From NCBI RefSeq assembly GCF_001277255.1, contig NZ_CP012264.1, forward strand, positions 992,001-1,056,000: a stretch of 64,000 nt of DNA. Direction: 5' to 3'. Origin of the DNA: Cronobacter condimenti 1330 (GTDB lineage Bacteria > Pseudomonadota > Gammaproteobacteria > Enterobacterales > Enterobacteriaceae). Positions 41,420 to 50,055 of the stretch are shown in pieces (position 1 is the stretch's first letter; the number at the start of each line of letters is the position of its first letter). A program made the translations under genes and the position numbers. The notes beneath the pieces are model-generated. The model did no database searches. It was not told the DNA's origin and saw nothing but the letters and a program-made list of their open reading frames with translations.

Positions 41420-42820
41420 ATGCAGGAATCGCAGCAGTTACAACGCACCATGAAAGCCCGTCATCTGGTTATGCTCTCGCTCGGGGGCGTTATCGGGACT
41501 GGGCTGTTTTTTAATACCGGCTATATCATTTCCACCACCGGGGCTGCGGGCACGCTGCTCGCGTACCTTATCGGCGCGCTGGTGGTATGGCTGGTAATGC
41601 AGTGTCTGGGTGAACTCGCCGTCGCTATGCCGGAAACGGGCGCGTTTCATGTCTATGCGGCGCGCTATTTAGGCCCGGCGACCGGCCATACCGTCGCCTG
41701 GCTCTACTGGCTGACCTGGACGGTGGCGCTCGGCTCAAGCTTTACCGCGGCCGGTTTCTGTATGCAGTACTGGTTTCCGCAGGTGCCGGTGTGGGTCTGG
41801 TGTCTGGTGTTCTGCGTGGTGATTTTCGGGCTTAACGTTTTTTCCACGCGGCTTTTCGCCGAGGGCGAATTCTGGTTTTCGCTCATTAAAGTGGTGACGA
41901 TTGTCGCGTTTATCGTATTAGGCGGGGCGGCGATGTTCGGGATACTGCCCATGAAGGACGGCTCGCCCGCGCCGCTGTTTGCGAATCTGACCGCCGCAGG
42001 CTGGTTCCCTGCCGGCACGCTGCCGATTCTGATGACAATGGTGGCGGTAAACTTCGCGTTTTCCGGTACTGAGCTTATCGGTATCGCGGCGGGGGAGACG
42101 GAAAACCCGCAACAGGCGGTGCCGGTTGCTATCCGTACCACCATTGTGCGGCTGGTCATTTTCTTCCTCGGCACCGTGCTGGTGCTGGCGGCGCTGATCC
42201 CGATGGATCAGGCGGGCGTGGTAAAAAGCCCGTTCGTACTGGTGTTTGAGAAAATCGGTATTCCGTACGCGGCCGATATTATTAACTTTGTGATCCTGAC
42301 GGCTATTTTGTCTGCCGCGAACTCGGGTCTGTATGCCTCCGGGCGGATGCTCTGGTCGCTTGCCAACGAGCGTACGCTGCCGCGCGGGTTCGCTCGCCTG
42401 ACGCGCCGCGGCGTGCCGCTGACGGCGCTGTCGGTCAGTATGCTTGGCGGCGTGCTGGCGCTTTTCTCAAGTGTTATCGCGCCCGATACCGTCTTTGTGG
42501 CGCTGTCAGCGATTTCCGGTTTTGCGGTCGTGGCGGTGTGGCTGAGTATCTGCGCTGCGCATTTTATGTTCCGCCGCCGCCACCTGAGCGAAGGCCGCGC
42601 ACTGAGTGAGCTGCACTATCGCGCGCCGTGGTATCCGCTGACGCCGGTTCTGGGGTTCGTGCTGTGTCTTGTCGCCTGTGTGGGACTGGCCTTTGATCCG
42701 AGCCAGCGCATTGCGCTCTGGTGCGGCCTGCCGTTTGTGGCGTTCTGTTACGGCGCCTATTATCTGACTCTCTTTTTCCGCACGCGCCGCCAGGAGGAGC
42801 CTTGCCATGTCGCTGAATAA
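41420..42820 (+). CDS. mmuP: S-methylmethionine permease MmuP
   Basis: 466-residue amino-acid transporter of the APC superfamily with twelve helices. Signatures: RHLVMLSLGGVIGTGLFFNTGYIISTTGAAGTLLAYLIGALVVWLVMQCLGELAVAMPETGAFHVYAARYLGPATG and FSGTELIGIAAGETENPQQAVPVAIRTT. It imports S-methylmethionine for use as methyl donor. Overlaps mmuM by 14 bp and is controlled by the met boxes directly upstream. Confidence 0.93.
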   Translation: MQESQQLQRTMKARHLVMLSLGGVIGTGLFFNTGYIISTTGAAGTLLAYLIGALVVWLVMQCLGELAVAMPETGAFHVYAARYLGPATGHTVAWLYWLTWTVALGSSFTAAGFCMQYWFPQVPVWVWCLVFCVVIFGLNVFSTRLFAEGEFWFSLIKVVTIVAFIVLGGAAMFGILPMKDGSPAPLFANLTAAGWFPAGTLPILMTMVAVNFAFSGTELIGIAAGETENPQQAVPVAIRTTIVRLVIFFLGTVLVLAALIPMDQAGVVKSPFVLVFEKIGIPYAADIINFVILTAILSAANSGLYASGRMLWSLANERTLPRGFARLTRRGVPLTALSVSMLGGVLALFSSVIAPDTVFVALSAISGFAVVAVWLSICAAHFMFRRRHLSEGRALSELHYRAPWYPLTPVLGFVLCLVACVGLAFDPSQRIALWCGLPFVAFCYGAYYLTLFFRTRRQEEPCHVAE

Positions 42821-43739
42821 TCCGTTAACCCCTCTCTTAAGCGAGCAGCCGTTTGTGGTGCTGGACGGCGCGCTCGCGACCGAGCTTGAAGCGCGCGGCT
42901 GTAACCTCGCTGACAGTTTATGGTCGGCGAAAGTGCTGATGGAGCAGCCGGAGCTGATTCACGCGGTGCATCTGGATTATTTCCACGCCGGGGCGCAGTG
43001 CGCGATCACCGCGAGCTATCAGGCGACGCCGGCTGGTTTCGCCGCGCGTGGTCTTGATGAGGCGCAGTCGCGCGCGCTGATTGCGCGAAGCGTTGCGCTG
43101 GCGCGTCAGGCCCGGGAGGATTTCCTCGCAACGCAGCCGGATGCCGGCCCGCTGCTGGTGGCAGGCTCCGTCGGACCTTATGGCGCGTATCTGGCGGATG
43201 GCTCGGAATATCGCGGCGATTACCAGCGCACGCAGGCGGAGTTCGCCGATTTCCACCGCCCGCGCATGGAGGCGCTGCTTGAGGCGGGGGCCGATGTGCT
43301 GGCCTGTGAAACGCTGCCGTCGCTCGCTGAAGCCCGGGCGCTCGTCGCGCTGCTGGCGGAGTACCCGCAGGCGCGCGCCTGGTTTTCCTTTACGCTTCGC
43401 GACAGCGAGCACATCAGCGATGGTTCGCCGCTCGCGGACGTGGTGGCGGCCCTTGCGTCATCCACGCAGATTGTGGCGCTCGGCATCAACTGCGTGGCGC
43501 TTGAGAACACGACCGCCGCGCTGTCGCACCTTCATGCCTTAACGCCGCTGCCGCTGGTGGTTTATCCCAATTCCGGCGAGCAGTATGACGCGGTGAGCAA
43601 AACCTGGCGCCACGACGGGCACGCGTGCCATACGCTGGCGCATTATCTGGACGACTGGCGTGCGGCGGGTGCGGCGCTCATCGGCGGATGTTGTCGCACG
43701 ACGCCTGCGGATATCGCAGCCCTTAAGGCGAAGCGTTGA
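42807..43739 (+). CDS. mmuM: Homocysteine S-methyltransferase MmuM
   Basis: 310 residues. Zinc-dependent transfer of a methyl group from S-methylmethionine to homocysteine, giving two methionines. TIM barrel with VVLDGALATELEARGCNL at the start, a zinc Cys in LGINCVALENT and the Cys-Cys pair in LIGGCCRTTPADI near the end. GAGGAGCC before the ATG lies inside mmuP. A REP element follows. Confidence 0.94.
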   Translation: MSLNNPLTPLLSEQPFVVLDGALATELEARGCNLADSLWSAKVLMEQPELIHAVHLDYFHAGAQCAITASYQATPAGFAARGLDEAQSRALIARSVALARQAREDFLATQPDAGPLLVAGSVGPYGAYLADGSEYRGDYQRTQAEFADFHRPRMEALLEAGADVLACETLPSLAEARALVALLAEYPQARAWFSFTLRDSEHISDGSPLADVVAALASSTQIVALGINCVALENTTAALSHLHALTPLPLVVYPNSGEQYDAVSKTWRHDGHACHTLAHYLDDWRAAGAALIGGCCRTTPADIAALKAKR

Positions 43740-43745
43740 GTTCAC

Positions 43746-43776
43746 GCCGGGTGGCGCTTCGCTTACCCGGCTTACA
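43746..43776. repeat. REP (palindromic unit) element
   Basis: GCCGGGTGGCGCTTCGCTTACCCGGCTTACA, a typical enterobacterial REP: GCCGGGT/ACCCGGC stem, GCGCTTCGC loop and the trailing CTTACA. It sits 7 bp after the mmuM stop, where it can protect the transcript 3' end. Confidence 0.85.
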
Positions 43777-43981
43777 TGAAAAGGGCTTCCATCAGCGATA
43801 GCAGGCCGCGTCAGCTTGCGATTTCAGCCACCTGACGCGCCGCTATCACTGCATAAAATTCGCAAACCTTTGCCGTTTTTTTTCTAAAAACGATTTGGCA
43901 TTAACGATGCCTTTTAATTCCTTTATCAAATACCGCCTGCCGGAAATACTGCCCCCATAACGAGACAGGGGAGCAGACATT

Positions 43982-44959
43982 ATGGGTATTTCATCGCGAT
44001 TCATACTTCCTGGCGCGCTCGCGCTGTGGGCTTTTCAGGCGCAGGCGGTTGACGTTACCGTTGCATATCAAACGTCCGCTGAGCCTGCCAAAGTCGCGCA
44101 GGCGGATAATACTTTTGCCAAAGAAAGTGGCGCAAACGTGGACTGGCGAAAATTCGACAGTGGCGCAAGCGTGGTGCGGGCGCTCGCCTCCGGCGATGTC
44201 CAGATAGGCAATATCGGCTCCAGCCCGCTCGCTGTCGCCGCAAGCCAGAATCTTCCCATCGAGGTGTTTTTACTCGCCTCGCAGCTCGGTAATTTCGAGG
44301 CGCTGGTAGTGAAAAAGTCGATTCGCACGCCACAGGATCTCATCGGCAAACGTATCGCGGTGCCATTTATCTCAACGACCCATTACAGCCTGCTTGCGGC
44401 CCTCAAACACTGGGGCATCAAACCCGACCAGCTCCAGATTGTGAACCTCCAGCCGCCCGCGATTATCGCGGCCTGGCAGCGGGGTGATATCGACGGCGCT
44501 TATGTCTGGGCGCCTGCCGTCAACGCGCTGGAAAAAGAGGGCACCGTCCTGACCCACTCCGCTGAAGTTGGAAAATGGGGCTCGCCGACGCTTGATGTCT
44601 GGGTGGTGCGCAAGGATTTCGCCGAGAAACACCCGGACGTGGTAACCGCCTTTGCCCGCAGCGCGCTCGCGGCCCAGCGCGGTTACATTGACGCGCCGCA
44701 GGAGTGGCTGAAGCAGCCCGCGCATCTGGAAAAACTGGCGCGCTTAAGCGGCGTGCCGCAGGCAGAAGTACCTGGCCTTGTCGAAGGCAACACCTATCTC
44801 ACGGCGCAGCAACAGGTGGAGCAACTGAACGGGCCGGTGAATCAGGCCATTGTCGATACCGCCGCGTTTCTCAAAGCACAGGGCAAAGTGGCGCAGGCGG
44901 GGCAGGATTATCGCGCGTTCGTGACAGACCGCTTTGTGAAGCCGCTGGCTCAGCCGTAA
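43982..44959 (+). CDS. tauA: Taurine ABC transporter substrate-binding protein
   Basis: 325 residues. Sec signal peptide ending FQAQA (about residue 22), then the aliphatic sulfonate-binding fold (VTVAYQTSAEPAKVAQADNTFAKESG, GSSPLAVAASQNLPIEVFLLASQLGNFEALVV). First gene of tauABCD, expressed in E. coli under sulfur starvation through CysB and Cbl. The 242-bp upstream region holds the REP element and an AT-rich promoter area. Confidence 0.94.
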   Translation: MGISSRFILPGALALWAFQAQAVDVTVAYQTSAEPAKVAQADNTFAKESGANVDWRKFDSGASVVRALASGDVQIGNIGSSPLAVAASQNLPIEVFLLASQLGNFEALVVKKSIRTPQDLIGKRIAVPFISTTHYSLLAALKHWGIKPDQLQIVNLQPPAIIAAWQRGDIDGAYVWAPAVNALEKEGTVLTHSAEVGKWGSPTLDVWVVRKDFAEKHPDVVTAFARSALAAQRGYIDAPQEWLKQPAHLEKLARLSGVPQAEVPGLVEGNTYLTAQQQVEQLNGPVNQAIVDTAAFLKAQGKVAQAGQDYRAFVTDRFVKPLAQP

Positions 44960-44968
44960 GGGGGCGCG

Positions 44969-45748
44969 ATGTTACGGGTTTCTCATCTCCATGCCAGTTT
45001 CGACGGCAAGCCCGCGCTTGCCGATATCAACCTCACGCTGGATGACGGCGAGCTGCTGGTAGTGCTCGGCCCGTCGGGCTGCGGAAAAACCACGCTGCTG
45101 AATCTCATTGCCGGTTTTATACCGCTGACGGCAGGTAACATCACGCTGGATGGCAACCCGGTGACAGGCCCTGGCGCCGATCGCGGCGTGGTGTTTCAGC
45201 ATGAAGGATTACTGCCGTGGCGCAGCGTACTGGATAACGTCGCATTCGGGTTGCAGCTTCAGGGCATCGGGCGCGAGGAGCGGCGCATTCGTGCCCGTCA
45301 CATGCTTGCGAAAGTCGGGCTTGACGGCGCGGCGAGCCGGTTCATCTGGCAGCTTTCAGGAGGTCAGCGTCAGCGCGTCGGTATCGCCCGTGCGCTGGCG
45401 GCGGACCCGCAACTGCTGCTGCTCGATGAGCCGTTCGGCGCGCTCGACGCGTTTACCCGCGAACAGATGCAGACGCTGCTGCTGCGCCTGTGGGCCGGGA
45501 GTGGCAAAAAAGTGCTGCTAATCACCCACGATATTGAAGAGGCCGTCTTTATGGCGAGCGATTTAGTGCTGCTTTCGCCAGGGCCGGGCCAGATACAAGA
45601 ACGGTTGCGGCTTGATTTCGCCCGCCGCTTTGTCGCAGGCGAGCCGGCGCGGCAGATCAAATCCGATCCGGCGTTTATCGCCCGCCGCGAATATGTGCTG
45701 AGCCGTGTTTTTGAACTCCGGGAGAAGGCCAATGAGCGTACTGATTAA
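44969..45748 (+). CDS. tauB: Taurine ABC transporter ATP-binding protein
   Basis: 259 residues. Walker A GPSGCGKTT, Q-loop VVFQHEGLLPWRSVLDNV, signature LSGGQRQRVGIARAL, Walker B LLLLDEPFGALDA and H-loop LITHD. Nitrate/sulfonate/taurine branch of importers. 9 bp after tauA, with AAGGGGGCG as ribosome-binding site, and overlapping tauC. Confidence 0.94.
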   Translation: MLRVSHLHASFDGKPALADINLTLDDGELLVVLGPSGCGKTTLLNLIAGFIPLTAGNITLDGNPVTGPGADRGVVFQHEGLLPWRSVLDNVAFGLQLQGIGREERRIRARHMLAKVGLDGAASRFIWQLSGGQRQRVGIARALAADPQLLLLDEPFGALDAFTREQMQTLLLRLWAGSGKKVLLITHDIEEAVFMASDLVLLSPGPGQIQERLRLDFARRFVAGEPARQIKSDPAFIARREYVLSRVFELREKANERTD

Positions 45749-46559
45749 CGATAACGCGACGCGCAGTCCTGCGCGCCGTCGCCGCGCGGCGTCCCGCCCG
45801 CTGACGATAAGCGTTGCCACCCTTGGCACATTGCTGGCGCTCTGGTGGGCGGCAACGGCGTTGCAGCTCGTCAGCCCGCTGTTTCTGCCTGCCCCACAGC
45901 AGGTATTACGCCAGTTGATTACCATCGCCGGGCCGCAGGGTTTTATGGATGCTACGCTCTGGGCGCACCTCGGGGCAAGCCTTGCGAGGATGCTCACCGC
46001 GCTTGTGGCGGCGGCGCTTATCGGCATCCCGGTCGGCATCGCGATGGGGTTGAACCCGACGCTACGCGCCATTCTCGACCCGCTTATTGAGCTGTACCGG
46101 CCCATTCCGCCGCTCGCTTATCTGCCGCTGATGGTGATTTGGTTTGGCATCGGCGAAACCGCCAAAGTGTTGCTGATCTACCTGGCAATTTTCGCGCCCG
46201 TGGCGATGTCGGCGCTGGCAGGCGTGAAAAGCGCACAACAGGTGCGGATCCGTGCGGCACAGTCGCTGGGGGCAAACCGCTGGCAGCTGCTCTGGTATGT
46301 CATTTTGCCCGGGGCGCTACCGGAAATTTTAACGGGTCTGCGCATCGGCCTTGGCGTGGGGTGGTCGACGCTGGTCGCCGCTGAGCTTATCGCCGCGACG
46401 CGCGGGCTCGGCTTTATGGTGCAGTCCGCCGGGGAATTTCTGGCAACAGATGTGGTCCTGGCGGGGATCGCGGTCATCGCCCTGGTGGCATTTATTTTAG
46501 AACTGGGGTTGCGTGAGTTAACACGGCGTATGACGCCCTGGCATGGAGAAACACAATGA
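45732..46559 (+). CDS. tauC: Taurine ABC transporter permease
   Basis: 275 residues starting MSVLINDNATRSPARR. About six helices; permease coupling loop GVKSAQQVRIRAAQSLGANRWQLLWYVILPGALPEILTGLRIG is nearly identical to E. coli TauC as I recall it. The first 17 bp overlap tauB and the last 4 bp overlap tauD. Confidence 0.94.
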   Translation: MSVLINDNATRSPARRRRAASRPLTISVATLGTLLALWWAATALQLVSPLFLPAPQQVLRQLITIAGPQGFMDATLWAHLGASLARMLTALVAAALIGIPVGIAMGLNPTLRAILDPLIELYRPIPPLAYLPLMVIWFGIGETAKVLLIYLAIFAPVAMSALAGVKSAQQVRIRAAQSLGANRWQLLWYVILPGALPEILTGLRIGLGVGWSTLVAAELIAATRGLGFMVQSAGEFLATDVVLAGIAVIALVAFILELGLRELTRRMTPWHGETQ

Positions 46560-47407
46560 GCGAACGTATCACCCTTACCCCGCTGGGGCCGTTTATTGGC
46601 GCACGGGTGACCGATATTAATCTGACAAGGCCGCTGAGCGACAGCCAGTTTGAGCAGCTTTACCATGCGCTGATCCGCCATCAGGTGCTGTTTGTGCGCG
46701 ATCAGCCGCTGACGCCCCAGCAACAGCGGGCGCTGGCGATGCGCTTTGGCGATCTGCATATTCATCCGGTGTATCCGCACGCCGAAGGCGTGGAGGAGAT
46801 TATCGTGCTGGATACGCATAACGATAACCCGCCCGATAACGACACCTGGCACACTGACGTCACCTTTATCGACACGCCGCCCGCAGGCGCTATCCTTACG
46901 GCGAAGCACTTGCCCGCCACTGGCGGCGATACGCTCTGGACGAGCGGCATCGCGGCCTTCGAGGCGCTCTCCGCGCCGCTTCAGCACTTATTAAGCGGGC
47001 TGCATGCCGAGCACGATTTCCGTAAATCGTTCCCGGCGTGGAAACACACCAGAACCGCCGAAGAGCATCAGCGCTGGCGCACGGCTGCCGAGAAAAATCC
47101 GCCGCGGTTACACCCGGTGGTGCGCACGCATCCGGTGAGCGGCAAACAGGCGTTGTTTGTGAATGAAGGATTTACCACGCGCATTGTGGATATCCCGGCC
47201 AAGGAGAGCGAGGCGCTGCTGGGCTTTTTATTCGCGCATATTACGAAACCGGAATTTCAGGTGCGCTGGCGCTGGCGGGAAAACGACGTGGCACTGTGGG
47301 ATAACCGGGTGACGCAGCATTATGCCAATGCAGACTATCTCCCCGAGCGGCGCGTCATGCACCGCGCAACGATCCTCGGCGATAAGCCCTTTTTCCGGGC
47401 CGGTTAA
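46556..47407 (+). CDS. tauD: Taurine dioxygenase
   Basis: 283 residues. Fe(II)/2-oxoglutarate dioxygenase that hydroxylates taurine and releases sulfite and aminoacetaldehyde. Iron ligands His99 and Asp101 (WHTDVTF) and the distal His in NRVTQHYANADY; the Arg that binds 2-oxoglutarate is in the following RRVMHRATI segment. ATG overlaps the tauC stop (ATGA). A terminator follows. Confidence 0.95.
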   Translation: MSERITLTPLGPFIGARVTDINLTRPLSDSQFEQLYHALIRHQVLFVRDQPLTPQQQRALAMRFGDLHIHPVYPHAEGVEEIIVLDTHNDNPPDNDTWHTDVTFIDTPPAGAILTAKHLPATGGDTLWTSGIAAFEALSAPLQHLLSGLHAEHDFRKSFPAWKHTRTAEEHQRWRTAAEKNPPRLHPVVRTHPVSGKQALFVNEGFTTRIVDIPAKESEALLGFLFAHITKPEFQVRWRWRENDVALWDNRVTQHYANADYLPERRVMHRATILGDKPFFRAG

Positions 47408-47411
47408 CCAG

Positions 47412-47436
47412 AGGCGCTGCGGCGCCTTTTCTTTTT
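47412..47436 (+). terminator. Intrinsic terminator of tauABCD
   Basis: AGGCGC (47412-47417), TGCG loop, GCGCCT (47422-47427), followed by TTTCTTTTTT. Confidence 0.82.
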
Positions 47437-47447
47437 TCCCTCGTTTG

Positions 47448-47461
47448 TACATTCGGTTACA
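47448..47461 (+). promoter_or_regulatory. RstA box of asr
   Basis: TACATTCGGTTACA matches the RstA box TACATNTNGTTACA with one mismatch. A -10 (TATAGT, 47504-47509) lies about 43 bp downstream, before asr. RstA mediates acid induction of asr in E. coli. Confidence 0.75.
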
Positions 47462-47562
47462 CGCCGATACCAATCACTCACTGAAGGGGCGGGGCGGCTT
47501 CTCTATAGTGATTTCCAGAGCCCCGACGCGGGGTAACTGAAAGCCAATTCGAGGGTATAGAG

Positions 47563-47943
47563 ATGAAAAAAGTATTAGCGCTGGTTGTTGCCGCCACTAT
47601 GGGTCTGTCTGCTGCAGCGTTCGCTGCGGATAACGCTGCTGCGCCGGCTCCGGCTGCTGCTGCGACCACCACCACCACTACTGCTGCGCCGGCAAAAGCG
47701 CCTGCGGCAAAAACTCACCATAAAAAAGCACATAAAAAAGCGGTAGAGCAGAAAGCTCAGGCTGCGAAAAAACACCACAAAAAAGCCGCTGAGCAGAAAC
47801 CGGCTGCTGAGCAGAAAGCTCAGGCTGCGAAAAAGCATCACAAAAAAGCCGCTGTAGAGCAGAAAGCTCAGGCTGCAAAAAAACACCACAAAAAAGCCGT
47901 TAAACACGACGCGGCGAAACCGGCTGCCCAGCCTGCTGCATAA
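47563..47943 (+). CDS. asr: Acid shock protein Asr
   Basis: 126-residue periplasmic, intrinsically disordered, very basic protein. Signal peptide MKKVLALVVAATMGLSAAAFA is cleaved after residue 21. The mature part is an Ala/Thr/Pro stretch, then repeats of the unit EQKAQAAKKHHKKA (three full copies plus KTHHKKAHKKAV and a PAAEQ insertion), ending AKPAAQPAA as in E. coli Asr. It is somewhat longer than the E. coli protein because of an extra repeat. Upstream RstA box and downstream terminator make it a single-gene unit. Confidence 0.94.
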   Translation: MKKVLALVVAATMGLSAAAFAADNAAAPAPAAAATTTTTTAAPAKAPAAKTHHKKAHKKAVEQKAQAAKKHHKKAAEQKPAAEQKAQAAKKHHKKAAVEQKAQAAKKHHKKAVKHDAAKPAAQPAA

Positions 47944-47966
47944 GTCATACGATTCCCCCAGTAACT

Positions 47967-47995
47967 AAAACACCCGGCTTGCCGGGTGTTTTTTT
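47967..47995 (+). terminator. Intrinsic terminator of asr
   Basis: CACCCGGC (47971-47978), TT, GCCGGGTG (47981-47988) and seven T; four A upstream extend the pairing. Confidence 0.92.
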
Positions 47996-48192
47996 ATTGG
48001 AAGGAGAGCCGGGTAAGGGAAGGGAGACCGGGGCGGCGAAGAGGTTCTGATCGTCAAAATATCGCCTTCCTATGGGCGTTATTTTTATGCGCACATACAA
48101 AGGGCGCTCGCCGTCGCCCCCTTTGTAGTCCAGGCTCCCGGCAGGAAACCGGCCATGATGGGACGTTTTTTTAGCCGGAGTAAAACCATCGC

Positions 48193-49923
48193 TTAACCTT
48201 TCTTATCGCCAGTGGCGGGCCGGGGCGATATCGCGCCGATATACCGCTCGCGGCGAGACGTTTTAAGGCGCGTTAAATCCACCAGCACCAGGCCGTCGAC
48301 ACAATCACTGAACGCCGGATCGCTGCCGAAATCGATAAACTGTACGCCGCCAGGCTCACAAAGCTCCGAATACTGCTTATAGAGCGGCGGGATACCGCAG
48401 CCGAGATTGCCGAGCAGGGATTTAAGGCGTGTTAAATCCTCCTGATAATTCTCGCCGCCAAACTGCGCCAGCGCCTCCGGCAATGACACCGGGTATGGAC
48501 GACGCGAGGCGGCAAGCGGATGCTGCGCCGGGAACCAGAGCCGGTAAAACGCGACCAGCAGATCGCGCGCGGCAGGCGGCAGACCGCCGGAAATAGACAC
48601 TGGGCCGAACAGATAACGGTATTGCGGGTAGCGCGCCAGATACGCGCCGATGCCCGACCAGAGATAATCCAGCCCGCGTCGCCCCCAGTACTGCGGCTGG
48701 ATAAAGCTGCGGCCAAGCTCAATGCCCTGGCTTAACACCTCGTCCATGCGTTCGTCGTAATGAAACAGGCTGTTGCTGTAGAGGCCTGCCAGCCCGCGCT
48801 GTGTCACCTGCTGCGCGGTCGGGATAAAACGGTACGCGCCGACAATCTCCAGCGCCGCGTCATCCCATAACACCAGATGCCAGTAATCATCGTCATAGGT
48901 GTCGGTGTCGCGGCGCTTGCCGCTGCCTTCGCCCACGGCGCGAAAGGCGATTTCACGCAGGCGGCCCAGCTCGCGCAGTACCGGCGCTTCTTCCATGCCG
49001 TTGCGCCGCCACAGATAGATGGTTTTGCCATCCGGCGTCTCGCCGAGAGTTTCCGCCTGGGCCAGCGCCCGGCGCAGCGCGGCTCTGTCTTCCGGGCGTG
49101 CGATGGCGCATTCGGTTTTAAAGCAGCCCTTTTGCCCTTTACCAAGGCGCGTGACATGTTGGCGAAAGCGCGCCGCCTTGTCGCGCGGGTGCGTATTCGC
49201 GTCGTGCCAGGCGCTCCACGGGATGCGCTCGCCGATATTGACGGGCAGCGTCGTTCCGCGCTTGCGAAACATTTCGCGGATGAGCATCAGCATCGCAAGC
49301 GGTGGGGCGACCAGGGCAGCGCTGTAGAACGCAACGCTGTTTCGCCCGGCGATGTGCACCGGCAGTACTGGCGCGCGGTAACGGCTTGCGAGTTTCACAA
49401 AACCGGCGTTCCAGACGCCGTCCTGTATGCCGTGTCTGCCAGGGCGCGATACCTCGCCCGCCGGGAAGAAAATCAGCGCGCCACCGCGCTCAAGATGCGC
49501 TTCCATCTCTTTGATGGCGGTTTTGCGGGTGCGGTTGCCGATATTATCGACAGCGATAAAAAGCGATGAGAGCGGCTCCAGATGGCTCAGCATGCGGTTC
49601 GCCACCACGCGCACGTCGCGGCGTACGCGCGAAATGGCGTATAGCAGCGCCAGGCCGTCCACGGTGCCGGTTGGGTGGTTGGCGACGATAACCAACGGGC
49701 CGTGGTCGGGGATCTGCTCCAGCGCGCGCGCCGGAAGATCGCAGCGAATATCTAAATGTTCCAGCACCTGCTCGACCATATCCAGTCCTTTCAGATGGCG
49801 ATGACCGGCAGCGAAGTCCTGAAACTCTTGTTCGTAAAGCAGGCGTTTGAGCGTTTTTTTAAGCCAGGGGGCGGGGGTTTTCTGCGGGTAAAGATCGTCC
49901 AGAACGTTGTCGATGCTAAACAC
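48193..49923 (-). CDS. Bifunctional acyltransferase, probable ornithine lipid synthase (OlsF-like)
   Basis: 576 residues with two domains. Residues about 60-260 are a PlsC-type lysophospholipid acyltransferase (VIVANHPTGTVDG with His83 and Asp89, FPAGEVSRPG, HIAGRNS). Residues about 320-530 resemble OlsB-type GNAT N-acyltransferases (ELGRLREIAFRAVGEGSGKRRDTD, DAALEIVGAYRF, IELGRSFIQPQYWGRRGLDYLWSGIGAYL). This order matches OlsF, described from Serratia and other bacteria, whose C-terminal domain makes lyso-ornithine lipid and N-terminal domain acylates it. Activity here is inferred from architecture alone. Often annotated only as acyltransferase or hemolysin-like. Confidence 0.75.
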   Translation of the reverse strand: MFSIDNVLDDLYPQKTPAPWLKKTLKRLLYEQEFQDFAAGHRHLKGLDMVEQVLEHLDIRCDLPARALEQIPDHGPLVIVANHPTGTVDGLALLYAISRVRRDVRVVANRMLSHLEPLSSLFIAVDNIGNRTRKTAIKEMEAHLERGGALIFFPAGEVSRPGRHGIQDGVWNAGFVKLASRYRAPVLPVHIAGRNSVAFYSAALVAPPLAMLMLIREMFRKRGTTLPVNIGERIPWSAWHDANTHPRDKAARFRQHVTRLGKGQKGCFKTECAIARPEDRAALRRALAQAETLGETPDGKTIYLWRRNGMEEAPVLRELGRLREIAFRAVGEGSGKRRDTDTYDDDYWHLVLWDDAALEIVGAYRFIPTAQQVTQRGLAGLYSNSLFHYDERMDEVLSQGIELGRSFIQPQYWGRRGLDYLWSGIGAYLARYPQYRYLFGPVSISGGLPPAARDLLVAFYRLWFPAQHPLAASRRPYPVSLPEALAQFGGENYQEDLTRLKSLLGNLGCGIPPLYKQYSELCEPGGVQFIDFGSDPAFSDCVDGLVLVDLTRLKTSRRERYIGAISPRPATGDKKG

Positions 49924-50015
49924 GGTTGTGTCTCCTCGGGAACCGTCTGCGAACAGTGATAGTCCCGGAAGATGACGCCAGCATGTCAGGGGCGTGAAGG
50001 AAAGGTCACAGCAAG

Positions 50016-50050
50016 GGAAAAGAAAACGCGGCGGACAGCGGCCCGCCGCG
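50016..50050 (-). terminator. Intrinsic terminator of hemB
   Basis: On the minus strand CGCGGCGG (50050-50043), GCCGCTGT loop, CCGCCGCG (50034-50027) and TTTTCTTTTCCC. Confidence 0.88.
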
Positions 50051-50055
50051 GCAGA

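Noticed and set aside
47626..47943. Tandem repeats in asr as a CRISPR or satellite
   Set aside because: The repeats are in frame, encode the Asr basic repeat and have no spacers.
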